From: Hyperoplus lanceolatus
Taxonomy: Eukaryota; Chordata; Actinopteri; Uranoscopiformes; Ammodytidae
Length of the DNA: 64,000 bases
Direction of reading: 5' to 3'
NCBI GenBank assembly: GCA_026929865.2
Contig: CM049398.1
Span: 15,964,001 to 16,028,000, forward strand
Part shown: piece by piece, positions 1 through 10,770 of the stretch
Position numbering within the stretch: the stretch's first letter is position 1
Layout of the letters: each line of letters begins with the position of its first letter
Translations under genes and position numbers: made by a program
Notes under the pieces: model-generated
The model's input: the letters and a program-made list of their open reading frames with translations, nothing else
What the model was told of the DNA's origin: nothing
Database searches by the model: none

Positions 1-1000
1 TAATTACTCCATAATCACCTTAATGGTATTTGTTGACCAATGTTTTAAGTACATGAAAACAAAATCCAATGGTAAGTCCAAACACAGTAACTATCTTGAC
101 TGTAGTGCCTGATTTCAGTGTTGTTTATTAAACTTTTTGGCTGTAGAAGCAACACTGTCAAGTGGTGTAACTGGTTTGTGTCCAATGGTGTAACCAGTAT
201 TTTTCCTAAAAAAATCAAAATGTACCTGTAAATTAATGTAGGCCAGAATTGATTACTCTTCTTAAATGTATTAAATCATTTTTAACACTTTTAACACGAT
301 TGGTCAACAACTATTTAGAAAGCAAGATGTTTCCAGCTAACGTCCCGCTCAAAATTGCAAAAACGCATAAAATTTAGATTTAGGGGTTATCCAAATAAAA
401 TCTTTTTTCATGTGATATTTTGAAATGGAAGTTATTATTTTTATGAGTTACACTCATATTACACTATGGTGGACAAAATAATTAATATTTCTTAATCTTT
501 TGTGGTTACACCATTTGACATTGTCAGGTCCATTTGGGCCTACTTTTAGTAGAAAAGTGTGTAAATCCCATTTCCCATGAAATAAAACTAACAGAAACAC
601 GAAATTTATATTTTAAATTGATTCAAGGATGCTTTTAAAATATATTTTTGAAAGATTTTCAAAAAACCATCATGACAACCCTTATTCGTCATTGACCCAC
701 ATAGCGTTAATATATGGGCGAATGTACAGGCTTGTTTTGCGGTGTGGAACTTAAAACTTGTCGTCGGAGTTCCCCCCAGACCATTTAGCCTCCGGCTCGC
801 TCGCACGTGCGCAGTAGCAGCCAGCGATTTAGAGTCTGTTATCTCCATGGTGAGCACAGCATGAGGGTGCAGTGTTGCTAACTTAGCAACTTTTCAGACC
901 CCTCTGGCGACTTTTTTTCAAAAAAGCGACTAGCTACAAATCTAGCTACTTTTTCTGTTGTTATTGGTGACTTTTGGAGACTCTGTTGCTAAAGCATGTA
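1..1000. other. AT-rich stretch without gene; old repeat end near 860-1000
   Basis: No exon, RNA gene or convincing coding signal is visible. If clasrp begins upstream, this is clasrp intron or 5' flank. From about 870 to 1000 the text (gttgctaacttagcaac... tagctactttttctgttgttattggtgac) looks like the end of an interspersed fish repeat, interrupted at 1001 by the next element. Confidence 0.4.
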
Positions 1001-1305
1001 CAGGGTTTTTCCTGGCTCAGAATGGGCCTTTGGGGGGTCAGTACGGGACCGACTTTTTTTGGGGTCGCGACTGTGCACCAGTAAAGGCAAACGGTTTATG
1101 TATTTTAAGACGGATGTAGGGTTGGGAGAGGGCAGTTTCTGTCCAGATAAAGAGCATTTCAGTCAGCCTGTCAATCACTGTGTTACCATGGAGCTTACTG
1201 ACGCTTATGAAATCACAATAAACAACCTGTAGATATGAAGTCAAAATACTAATAATGACTAGGCCTACCTATTTAATACTTTAATTGTTTCTAATTGATC
1301 TAAAC

Positions 1306-2080
1306 CAGGGGTGTCCAAACTTTTTTCACTGAGGGCCACATACAGAAAAATCTACGAAGGGTTGGGCCACTTTGCAAAAATAACACATAAGGACATGTAG
1401 CTGTTCTTATTTTTAGTTTCATAGTGTCTTCGTAAATTGTAATTCTTCTTCACGGCAACACTTTACTTGCACATTAAACAGATACATTCCCATTCTTGTT
1501 AAATGGCATTGATACACCCAGTGTGTTCTGCTTTTGCGTCCAATGTCCAGCTGGGTGAGAATAGTAGCCAGCCGAGATCCTGCCCCAAAAAGGGTGGTCC
1601 GGGGGTATGCCCCCCCCGGGAGTTTTTTTTAAGTTTTTAAAGTGAAATGCATGAATCTGGTGCACTTCGAGAGGGAAATGAAGAGGCTAAAGCTGAAGAA
1701 TTTTGTATGAAAAAAATGGAGACACTGTGTCAGATGAATTAGAAGCTATTGGAGAAGGACACATGGATTTTCCATAATAATATTAATTTAAAATAAAATA
1801 TTATGCAGGGTCTTCTGGGATGGGCTTGGTGCTCTTTTTCTTTTATGGGACATAGTATTTCTCTGTAATATAATGAGTGCATTTAAATTATTTAAAAATT
1901 AAAAGGGCCATATTACATTATATTTTTAAAATGTGCCACGGGCCAATCAATCAGTTTTGACACCCCTGCACTAGTGGGTTAACTAAGAAATGCAAAAATA
2001 TATATATATATATATTTTTTTTTTCAAAGGGCCATATTACATTATATTTTTAAAATCGGGCCATAGTTTGGACACCCCTG
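1306..2080. mobile_element. non-autonomous hAT element with 8-bp TSD
   Basis: Begins CAGGGGTGTCCAAACT and ends with the near-exact inverted copy (AGTTTGGACACCCCTG). Both ends are flanked by the 8-bp duplication atctaaac (1298-1305, 2081-2088). The right end appears twice: the block aaagggccatattacatt... occurs at 1902-1932 and again at 2026-2057, each followed by a GACACCCCTG terminus. A segment near 1597-1673 also recurs at 62754-62835. No coding capacity. Confidence 0.85.
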
Positions 2081-2107
2081 ATCTAAACCATGGAAAACGC
2101 AAGAAGG

Positions 2108-3794
2108 TAGGGCTGCTCGATTATGAAAAACCATAATCATGATTATTTTGAGTAATCACATTGTTATCACAATTATCAAAGACAGTTAATCATTGATTTA
2201 AGAACATTATGCATCTATTTTACTTTTAACAAGGTTTCTTTCTAATAACAGCATGACTTTGGACTTTAAACAAAGGCCTAATTGAACTGAAAACAGGGAG
2301 AATAGAAATAGGCTAAATAAGTGAAACTTATTTTTGATAATTGAAAAAAATAAATGTCAAAATAAAAATAACCAGTTGTAAATGGTGTTGATAGGGCACG
2401 TCTTTTGCTAACATTAAATGTAAGGGCATGATTTATTTATATCTCATGGAGCTGGCTGGATAGGCAGTTGCATTGTAGTGTTGACAGTTGTGTTGGCAGG
2501 AGTCAAGGAGCTTTACCTCCTGTGTTTTTATTCATTGATTGCTTGGTCATAGACCACTATGACTCGACTTAAAGTGAATAAACAAATTGGTCGGGATGTT
2601 TAGAGGTGCAGATCAGGTCGTATAGAGACAGTGCATAAAGCGTCATAATCTGAGGCCACGCCCATCGTGGGGGAAAACAATACACAGCGCTCCATCCACT
2701 TTATATTGAATGACACCCGTATTCGGCAAACAAACTTAATAAAAACGTAATACGACATGCCTTTCACAAATACACGTTACTTTCTTTAAAGCCACGACTC
2801 TTGTCTGTCTACACAAGCTGTTTTTGTGAAAAAGTATTGAATAATTTTCAATATCGAGACAAAACTCTTAACTAATGTATGCTGTATGCTAGGCTAATGT
2901 TAGCCTTCTGCTGTAGGCTAACCCTCACGGACGGTTAAAAACACCTCAATATTGAAAATTACTCAATTATTTTTCACAAAACAGCTCGTATGGACAGACA
3001 AGAGTCGTGGCTTTAAAGAAAGTAACGGTTTTTTGTTAAATGGATGTTCGATTACGTTTTAATTAAGTTTGTTTGTAGAAGACAGGTCTCCTTCAATACA
3101 AAGTGAATGGAACGGTTTCCCCCTCGATGGGTCTGACCCGGTCCGACCGGACAAAAACACCTCAATATTGAAAACTACTCAATTATTTTTCACAAAAACA
3201 GCTCATATAGACAAACAAGAGTCGTGGCTTTCAAGAAAGTAACGTTTTTTTCTTAAATGGATGTTTGATTAAATTTTAATTAAGTTTGTTTGCAGAAGAC
3301 AGGTCTCCTTCAATACAAAGTGGATGGAGCGCTGTTCAATGTTTTCCCCCACGATGGGCGTGGCCATGGGCGTGGCCTATTTCATGCACTGTCTCTATAT
3401 GCCTTTTTTCTTCTCTCTCTCGGTCGCGTATGTCACCTTACTCGCGTGTCCGCGCGTGACAAATCTTGCACATTATTTTAGTTTGTTGTGAGTCTGAAGT
3501 GTTTTCAGACAACACAATTAGTTTTACCTTTATTCTCGTCATCTAGAAGTTTTTCAAAACACCCGGCAATGCGCAACCTCTCCCTCGTACTCTCTGGACG
3601 AGCCGATAGCTAAACTTAGGTAAGGGAGGGGCCGAGCGAGCACACCGCTCGGCTGAAAGGGTGCGCTGCATTTAAAAGCCTGCATGCCCCGGCGTGCTGA
3701 ACAATGATAGTTTAATAACGATTATTTTGTTTTCATGATTGAGGGAAGCCGTAGTAGTAATCGAAAATTAAATTCAAGTTATTGCCCAGCCCCT
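2108..3794. mobile_element. hAT element with 8-bp TSD, carrying a foldback insert
   Basis: The left end tagggctgctcgatt and the right end attgcccagcccct are imperfect inverted repeats of the common fish 'agggctgggc' type. The 8-bp target duplication caagaagg is present at 2100-2107 and 3795-3802. It is inserted 20 bp after the neighbouring hAT element, inside the same older shell. The core is AT-rich and contains a separate foldback repeat (2619-3401). No transposase reading frame is recognisable. Confidence 0.8.
2619..3401. repeat. foldback repeat with ~250-bp inverted arms
   Basis: The ends 'gtatagagacagtgcat' and its inverted counterpart at 3385-3401 bound two long inverted arms. The left arm (about 2640-2880) pairs with the right arm (about 3156-3385). 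Shared landmarks in inverted orientation are the 'ccacgcccatcgtgggggaa' block, 'cgctccatccactt', 'gccacgactcttgt' and 'caatat(c/t)gag'. The right arm is itself tandemly duplicated (about 2943-3150 and 3156-3385). Confidence 0.7.
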
Positions 3795-3956
3795 CAAGAA
3801 GGATGACTTAAATTGGGCTGAATTTGGAGAGGTTTTAAATAGCTATATTTATTCTTAATCTTTATCACTTTGGCGCTGGTGATTTTCCTTTGGCGGTGGA
3901 TAAATCCGCTTTGGCGCGCGCCAAAACTTTCTCTATGCAGGAAAAACCCTGATGTA

Positions 3957-4981
3957 TCACTCTTTACTTCTAAACGAGCAGCGGCTGCCTCCCGAGGCTC
4001 CTGCCCCGTCCCTGAGCACTGACAAGCGGGCAGGTCCTCGCGCAGCAGCCCCTCCCAGCTGCGGTCAGAGCAGGAGATACACACTTCTCCGCTCAAGTGT
4101 CCGTTTGCATCCCTATTAGCAGTTGTAATAGGCTACCCCTCTTTTCTTTTACAGTCTATGAGTAGTGCAAATAAAGATGTTATACAGTGCTATCGAACAG
4201 AGAGCGAACTGCATGGCGAAAGACAACAGGAAACCGGAGCTTGCAGGCGTCCCCCTGTCATTCAAATCCCGCTTGAGGGATAACTTCGGATTCCAGTAGA
4301 ATTATGAAAACAGTGATAAACGTGTGGAACAATGACGGCACACAGGTTATTGTTTCACCGCGATCGCCTATGTAGGAGCCAACCATGGACATATAAAGGG
4401 AGCCAACACGTCGAACATGCATACGCATTTGAAAAGGCACCATCCAGGTCTTACTATCACTGTTACTGTGAAGAGAAATCGAGCTGTGCAAACACAGACA
4501 GTATTTTCTTTTTTATACTGAAAATACATAAGCTGTCATTTAATTGATGCTGCAGTTGCACTTTTATTTGATAATTGTTATATTTATAAGAGCACTTCAG
4601 AGCTTCAGAGAGCTGCAGTAATATTTATTTTTTTTAAGTCAAAAATACCATTAAAGATGACATAACCCTTTTTTACATACCAGCTTACAGAGCCTGCTGA
4701 GCATTAACACTGGCGTTTTTTTTCACTGCAATTTTAGTTTATGCTGCACATTCACTAGTATTTAATAAGTATTTTATTTATTGGAGAATTGCAGCAGTAT
4801 TCTTTTTAGATTTGTTAGGCCTATGCATTTTATTTGTATGTTACACACTGTCAGCTAGTTACTGACAGCTAAAACTGTTCATTCTCCCTTAACTATGAAC
4901 CGTACCGTACTGTACCGTACCGTGACTTTAAAACCGAGGTACGTACCGAACCGTGACTTTAGTGTACCGTTACACCCCTAG
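3957..4981. mobile_element. decayed hAT remnant with BED zinc-finger trace
   Basis: In the + strand frame at 4405-4449 the sequence reads NTSNMHTHLKRHHPG, the C-terminal half of a BED-type zinc finger as found in hAT transposases and ZBED proteins. The region ends at 4960-4980 in 'gtgtaccgttacacccctag', the inverted form of the common fish hAT terminus AGGGGTGTAACGGTACAC. The left terminus was not found and stops interrupt the frame, so this is a truncated, dead copy. 3957-4130 looks like yet another repeat end (gtttgcatcccta). Confidence 0.55.
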
Positions 4982-5104
4982 CAAACGTGACAGTGATTAT
5001 TTAATTAAAAAAAGGTTAATTCAATATTCCGAGCGGGGGACTTCCTTTAGTTATTTGACCATCTTTATTTGCTGATCTCGTCCCCCAATAACTTTAACTC
5101 CTAA

Positions 5105-6022
5105 CTAGGGTTAACTGGTTAACCGTTAAGAAGATCTTTAACCGGTTAATGCTAAAGGTTAAACGGTTAAAAAAAATTAAATCATCTTAATTACTCTGAA
5201 ATCCGGACTCTTATTTTGATATCGCTAAACCGGATGTAAGAATGCCAACTGTCGGTAAAGAATGAAAAGAGTCGTGTAGGCTACTCTCAACTTTATAATA
5301 GGTCCATGGTACGCTCCCAGAAAGATAGCCAGTCACAACTTATGGTCCCAACACTCCCCTGTCATGTTTTTGTATAATTGAATTAACAGCTTGGGCTCCC
5401 GCTAGCTTAACATAGCGCTAGCATTAGCCTTCTTGAGGTGAATGCTGTCCTCCCTCTTTCACCGTCTCAGTGAGTGTGAGAGAGTGACAGACAGGCAGTG
5501 AGTGCCCCTGCACAGACACGGAGAGGTCTGCCATGCTTGTGTGCGAGGATCAATAGCGAAAATCCGTCATAAACAAAAGCGTAAAGTACCGTTATGCAGT
5601 ACTGATAACGTCGGAGCTTATCAATGCTACGGTCTTTCAAAATGTTGCCCCGTGCTCAGCACTACTTGGCACCGGGTTTCGGTAGGCTACCCATCCCCTA
5701 AGCCTGTGTGTGTGTATGTAAATGTCCCTTTTCAGTCACTTATTTAACTTTCTGCTCCTACATTCGCATACTAGACCTCTTCTCACAACAGACAAAGGTG
5801 CTGTGTGAATGTCAAAATGTAGGCATTTAAATTGGCTACTGCTCCCTGAATTGTTTTTAAATTAATATGCAGGTCCTTGGAACAAAAAAAGGTCGGGAGC
5901 CCTATAATGTTTCATGTATTTCACTATAAATAGGCTACATTAAATCTTAACGGTTAACCGGTTAATAACCGTTCATTCTGGTGGTTAACCGGTTAAAGAA
6001 AAAAATCTAAATGGCCATCCCT
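5105..6022. mobile_element. non-autonomous hAT element (GGTTAACCGGTTAA family) with 8-bp TSD
   Basis: Both ends contain repeated ggttaaccggttaa blocks in inverted orientation; the right end reads inward as AGGGATGGCCATTTAGA. The flanks carry the identical 8-bp duplication actcctaa (5097-5104 and 6023-6030). The internal phrase 'tttataataggtccatggt' recurs near 42155-42174, marking another copy of a related family in a capn12 intron. Confidence 0.75.
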
Positions 6023-6030
6023 ACTCCTAA

Positions 6031-6674
6031 CCCTGTATTTGACGGTAAAGTGTTAAGGTTGCGTGGCTGTCAGCCTGGTTCTCCCGCCGAGGCTTCAAGG
6101 AAAAAGTGTCCGAAATAAGTGCCTACACAGGCAGACACAGGTCGCGACTAATGCCGCTCCTCCTGCGTCGTGCTTGCTTGGTGCATGCGAGAGTGTGACA
6201 ATGTTCACGTCATTTCGCTTGAGCCAACCCCTTAAGACTAACGATAATATCAAACATGTTTGATAATGTCGGAACGTCAAGACGGGAAGAAGACGGATCT
6301 GATGACCACCATACACCAAACGACTGAGATTACGTGCGCGCGCCACAACTCCAGCACGACTTCTGTGATTTCAGTCCGACATTGGAAGATTGTCTGCGAC
6401 TGTCAAATCGCGTGAAAAGTCGTGTAGTGTAAGCCCAGCATAACTTGTCATGCACCAACTAATGTTTTACATAAAGCACGTCTTCATCAGAGTTGGCAGT
6501 CAAAATGTAAACCTTGGTAAAGGTGCACCTTGGCTGATGCACGGAGATTCTTTCATTTGCTATTAGCTTTCTATTTCTAATTGATGACTGATTCAGACCC
6601 TAGACGACAGATACATAAAATTAACTCAATGACGTTTTATTGTTTGTTGACTGCACTTTTGTTTGTCTCATCAG
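6031..6674. other. clasrp upstream intron, no gene seen
   Basis: Sequence before the first visible clasrp exon. It includes a possible repeat terminus near 6395-6440 (aaaagtcgtgtagtgtaagcccagc). It ends in a normal acceptor (gtctcatcag at 6665-6674). I looked for the clasrp initiator exon (MWHEARK...) and did not see it. Confidence 0.4.
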
Positions 6675-7632
6675 AAAAAAGATCCAGCTCAGTTTCTGCA
6701 GGTCCATGGCAGAGCATACAAGATCCATCTGGACCCTGCTGTGGCAATGGCTGCAGAAAGCCCCATCAACATGTGAGGCAACACACTCACACACACCCAG
6801 GGTTCGACATAACCAATGGCCCGCTGGCCCGGGGCCAGTAAAATCATATGCAGGGCAAGTTGATTGGCCAGTCACTGTCCCGCCCGGGCCAGTAACGGCC
6901 AATCACAGTTCAGTATCTTTTTGTAGACTACATCATGGTTCATTGAAATGCGCGTTGAGAGTCGTAATGAAAGCAGTGTTTATCAATATAATAAACATAA
7001 TATGAAATATATTTTTTAATGAAAGGCCAGTGGACAAACGATGCGTGGGCGCTTTGACAGGCGGAGCAACAAGCAGGCGCACTTTTGCTCCGTTGGCAGA
7101 GCTGCCTACCGTCCGGCTGTGAGTCGACAAATCAATCGACTTACTTTGCCCCCTTTTTTTCTTCCCACGGCAGAGGTTGAGGTGCAGAAAATTAAGTGAT
7201 CACTGCACTTTTCTTTTCGCTGCCGCCGTAATGTTACAGTATTTGCATCAAAGCCCCAATGTTAATACAAATGAGAGGCTTTATTTAAATATGCATCGCT
7301 GGTGATTGTAATTGTGTCAACTGTAGACAGAAACGAACGGCGGGACTCAGCTCACTGGACAGTGCGCAGTTTGTCTGCCGACATGGCTCTGTTTTCAGGC
7401 TCTGATTGTATGTCTAAGACTTCCGCGATCTGATTGTACATCTTTACAATCACAATCAGATCGCGGAAGTCTTTATATTTTGCACTGCGTTGTTTTTTTT
7501 ATCAATAGTTTGAACAAATGGTCCCACTCCGGAATCTTATGTGAAGCTGACACTTCATGTAGAAGTGACGCTCCTGCAGCGAGCCCACGAGACACGACCA
7601 GACGTGAACTCGTGTACACGTTGACATATCCC

Positions 7633-7669
<37 letters not shown>

Positions 7670-10600
7670 GTTATGACCTTCTGATTTTCAGATTTCTATT
7701 TTTAAAGTCAACTTGAGCACAAGTGGAAAACCGGTCATTATTTTGACACATTCGCATCCCTAATGCATATGGAGAAAGTAATAAAAACAGCCTACCACAC
7801 CACAAAGACTGATCAGACCTTCATCTCTTATTTATTTTTTACGTTTGAACATTACTTCTGCAAGTGAACTATTCATTAAACTGCCCAAATTCAAGAATAA
7901 CAACAATCATCAAACTTCTGGACTTTAAAATACTGGCCCACCCCTTCCACATACTTTCAGTTGTAGGCTTCAAATTCAATATGTTTGCCTGGTTTTATAT
8001 TATGTGTATGAGCAATATCAATATTTCATATCATTAACTAAAATAAAAATAACCAAATCTAAAGGGAATATCTATACTGTTACAGTATAGATATTCCCTT
8101 TAAATTATTATTATTATTTTTTAAATTATTGACTCTAAATTATGAAGAAAAAAAAGTGTGTGCAGGACCAGTGAAAATATACAAGGGGCCAGTAAAACTC
8201 GGATCCACTGGCCCGGCGGGCCAGTAGGAAAAAAAGGTTATGTTGAACCCTGACACCAGATGCACACTGCTTGTGGGACCTTGCTGATCAGATCTCTCTT
8301 TCTCGTTCTGTCTAAAGGATGCCATGGCAAGGAGATGCCAACAACATGATTGACAGGTTTGATGTCAGGGCTCATCTGGACTACATCCCCACCTACACGC
8401 CTCCACTGCTCAGCACATCGTAAGTCTTCAAATTTCAAGTTCTAACAGATTATTGTACATTTGGACATTTTAGGCACTTGACTAAAGAAGATAAATAAGT
8501 TATGACTAAAACTAATTTCCCTTCTTTAAACTTTAAAACACAAAATGATTAAACATTCTTAAAATGTTGTTCATGTTGTTGATTTATTCAGGCTTACACA
8601 TATAACTAATAAGTGTACATAAGCTGAAGATTTTATAGTGCATGAGTAATTTGTTAAACTGCGATCAAAAGCATATTCAGCCTTTCTGACATCTGCATTG
8701 CATACAATCATTTGACTAAGAAAAACAACCTTCTGGCCTTTGTCTATTACAGCACGCCAGAGCAGGAGATGGAGGAGAGGAAGTGCAATTATGAACGCTA
8801 CAGAGGCCTGGTGCAGAATGACTTTGCCAACAGTGAGTATAACAAACTTCATTGCTGTTATTCTTTCAAGAAAGAGTTGAATTCCATGCAATTTCTTAAG
8901 CTTTTATAGCATTTCACGCATGCACTATGCTACATGCATTCTTAATGTGACTATACCCGTCTGTTTACCTGCCCTCTGAGCAGGGCTGTACGCTTATTTT
9001 TTTAGGTGGTAGCACTGGTGCTAGCAAGCAAAAAAATTCAGTAGCACAAAAATAAATTTGGTAGCACACAAAGTAGGCTATGATTGAAAACTTGCATAAC
9101 CTTAACCCTTGCATTTTGCTCTAATTACCTTTGAGCATGTCATCCTGGTATCATTTGAGATTATATCCTAGTGTGTGCAGTAATAATTGTAGAAAAATGA
9201 ATAGGGGTGCACTGATTGCAATTTAGAAAAAAGAATCTAACCTGTCAATTGCAATTTTTTGCTGATTCAGAATTATTATTATAATGTCCTTCTGTTAATT
9301 AAAACAAACTTTAAAACATTAAACATAGCCTATTAAATAAATAAGTATACATATTGGTACAATTTAGGATAAATTAAATAGGTTGTGAATGTGTTGGGAG
9401 TAGCTTTTCAGTGGCTTATTTAAAACTTTGTAAATAGACTAGGCTACTGTTGACTGCTCTCTGCAGCTGAATGAGTTGCCGTTCAAGCTAGAAAAAAGCG
9501 CTAACTTCCTGTTCTTACCGGCTTCAAAATAAAAGTCAACTCACGTTTGGCTAGTAACAGGCTTTTAATGTGAAGGCGCACAGGAAATGTTCTGTTTGTA
9601 CACGCGCTAACTTAACTGCGGTAATGTGCCGTCTCCTTCCGGTAATTGCCGTTGAAGCCGTGAAGTTTTTATACCTAGAATCGCTGCACGAGCACAGATC
9701 CCGAGCACACATCTTTCACCAGCCAAAGTGGAGGGTGGACACTATAACTTAGCCTACTTGCCTAAGACTCATTTACCCGCAGTGTTAATGTAGAGCACTC
9801 TAAGCAGTGTTGTGCATCTCTCCTCTGTGTTTCAAAGACAGCCTCTCCTCATTATCAACCTGTCGCATGAGTGCGAAAGGATTCGTATTCATCATCGCAC
9901 GTGATCAATTTCAGTAGCAAATGCGATCAAAACTGTCGCACTGTACAGCCCTGCCTCTGAGTATTGTGTTGTGCTCCTAAACTCCCTGCTGCCCTACAGT
10001 CTCTGAGGAGCAGTGTTTATACCAGATATACCTGGATGAGCTCTACGGTGGCCTACAGAAACCAAACGAGGACGAAAAGAAAAGGTGCGTAAATTAAATG
10101 TTACTAAAGTGTTTGTTTTCTTTCCCGCCGTGCATTTGAATCCACAATCCTTTCTTTGTTTCTAAATGTATTATTATTATATGTATGTATGTATTTTTAA
10201 ATCCTCCTTTTCGTTATGCAGACTGGCTGAAAAAAAGGCCACTATTGGTTATACCTATGAAGACAGCACTGTGGCAGAGCCCGAGCCACAGTCAGACAAA
10301 GATGAAGACAATTCAGAAAACAGCGAATCTGAAGAGGATGAGGGTATCCCAGATATTGGTGAGGAAATGGGTTTCGCACAAATTAAATTTACCCTTTTGG
10401 AAAATGAAAATGTCACACACACAAAAAAATTATGTTAACCAATAAGCCATTTCAGAAATAGGATGCAGATCAGATATGTGGACCAAAGTATTAAAACAGC
10501 TTTGAGTTTTTCTATTTTCATTAATTTAAGAGAATCAGCAATCTCACTTATCTTTTGCACAACTATTCTCAGTGTGTGAGTTTGGCTTGTTTTTACACCT

Positions 10601-10685
10601 GTTAACACCTGTGAAGTATTTGTTAAATACGAGTAAGAGGCTAAAATCAGTTTTGACATGTCTCTGTTTCAAATATTTGTGTCAC

Positions 10686-10770
<85 letters not shown>

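Larger units (their letters stand above)
1001..3951. mobile_element. hAT-like element with nested insertions (outer shell)
   Basis: The interval starts CAGGGTTTTTCCTG and ends with its exact reverse complement (14-bp perfect terminal inverted repeats). It is flanked by the same 5 bp, atgta, on both sides (996-1000 and 3952-3956), as expected for hAT families that make 5-bp duplications. Two complete younger hAT insertions, each with 8-bp duplications, sit inside it (1306-2080 and 2108-3794). The original element was therefore only about 0.46 kb, a non-autonomous copy. No intact transposase is seen. Confidence 0.7.
6798..8252. mobile_element. hAT-like element in a clasrp intron
   Basis: 17-bp terminal inverted repeats (CAGGGTTCGACATAACC versus CAGGGTTCAACATAACC when inverted, 16/17 identical), each followed inward by a 'ggcccg..ggccagta' block. 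Both flanks show acacc (6793-6797, 8253-8257), compatible with a 5-bp duplication, although the left flank is a CA-rich stretch so this is weak. Internal features are a 32-nt A run (7637-7668) and two perfect hairpins. It occupies nearly all of the intron 6773-8317. Confidence 0.75.

Noticed and set aside
5502-5747. 81-aa frame in the 5105-6022 hAT element
   Set aside because: No transposase or host similarity, and the element is non-autonomous by size.
7637-7668. Poly(A) run suggesting a processed pseudogene
   Set aside because: No coding or transcript-like sequence precedes it and it lies inside a hAT-like element.
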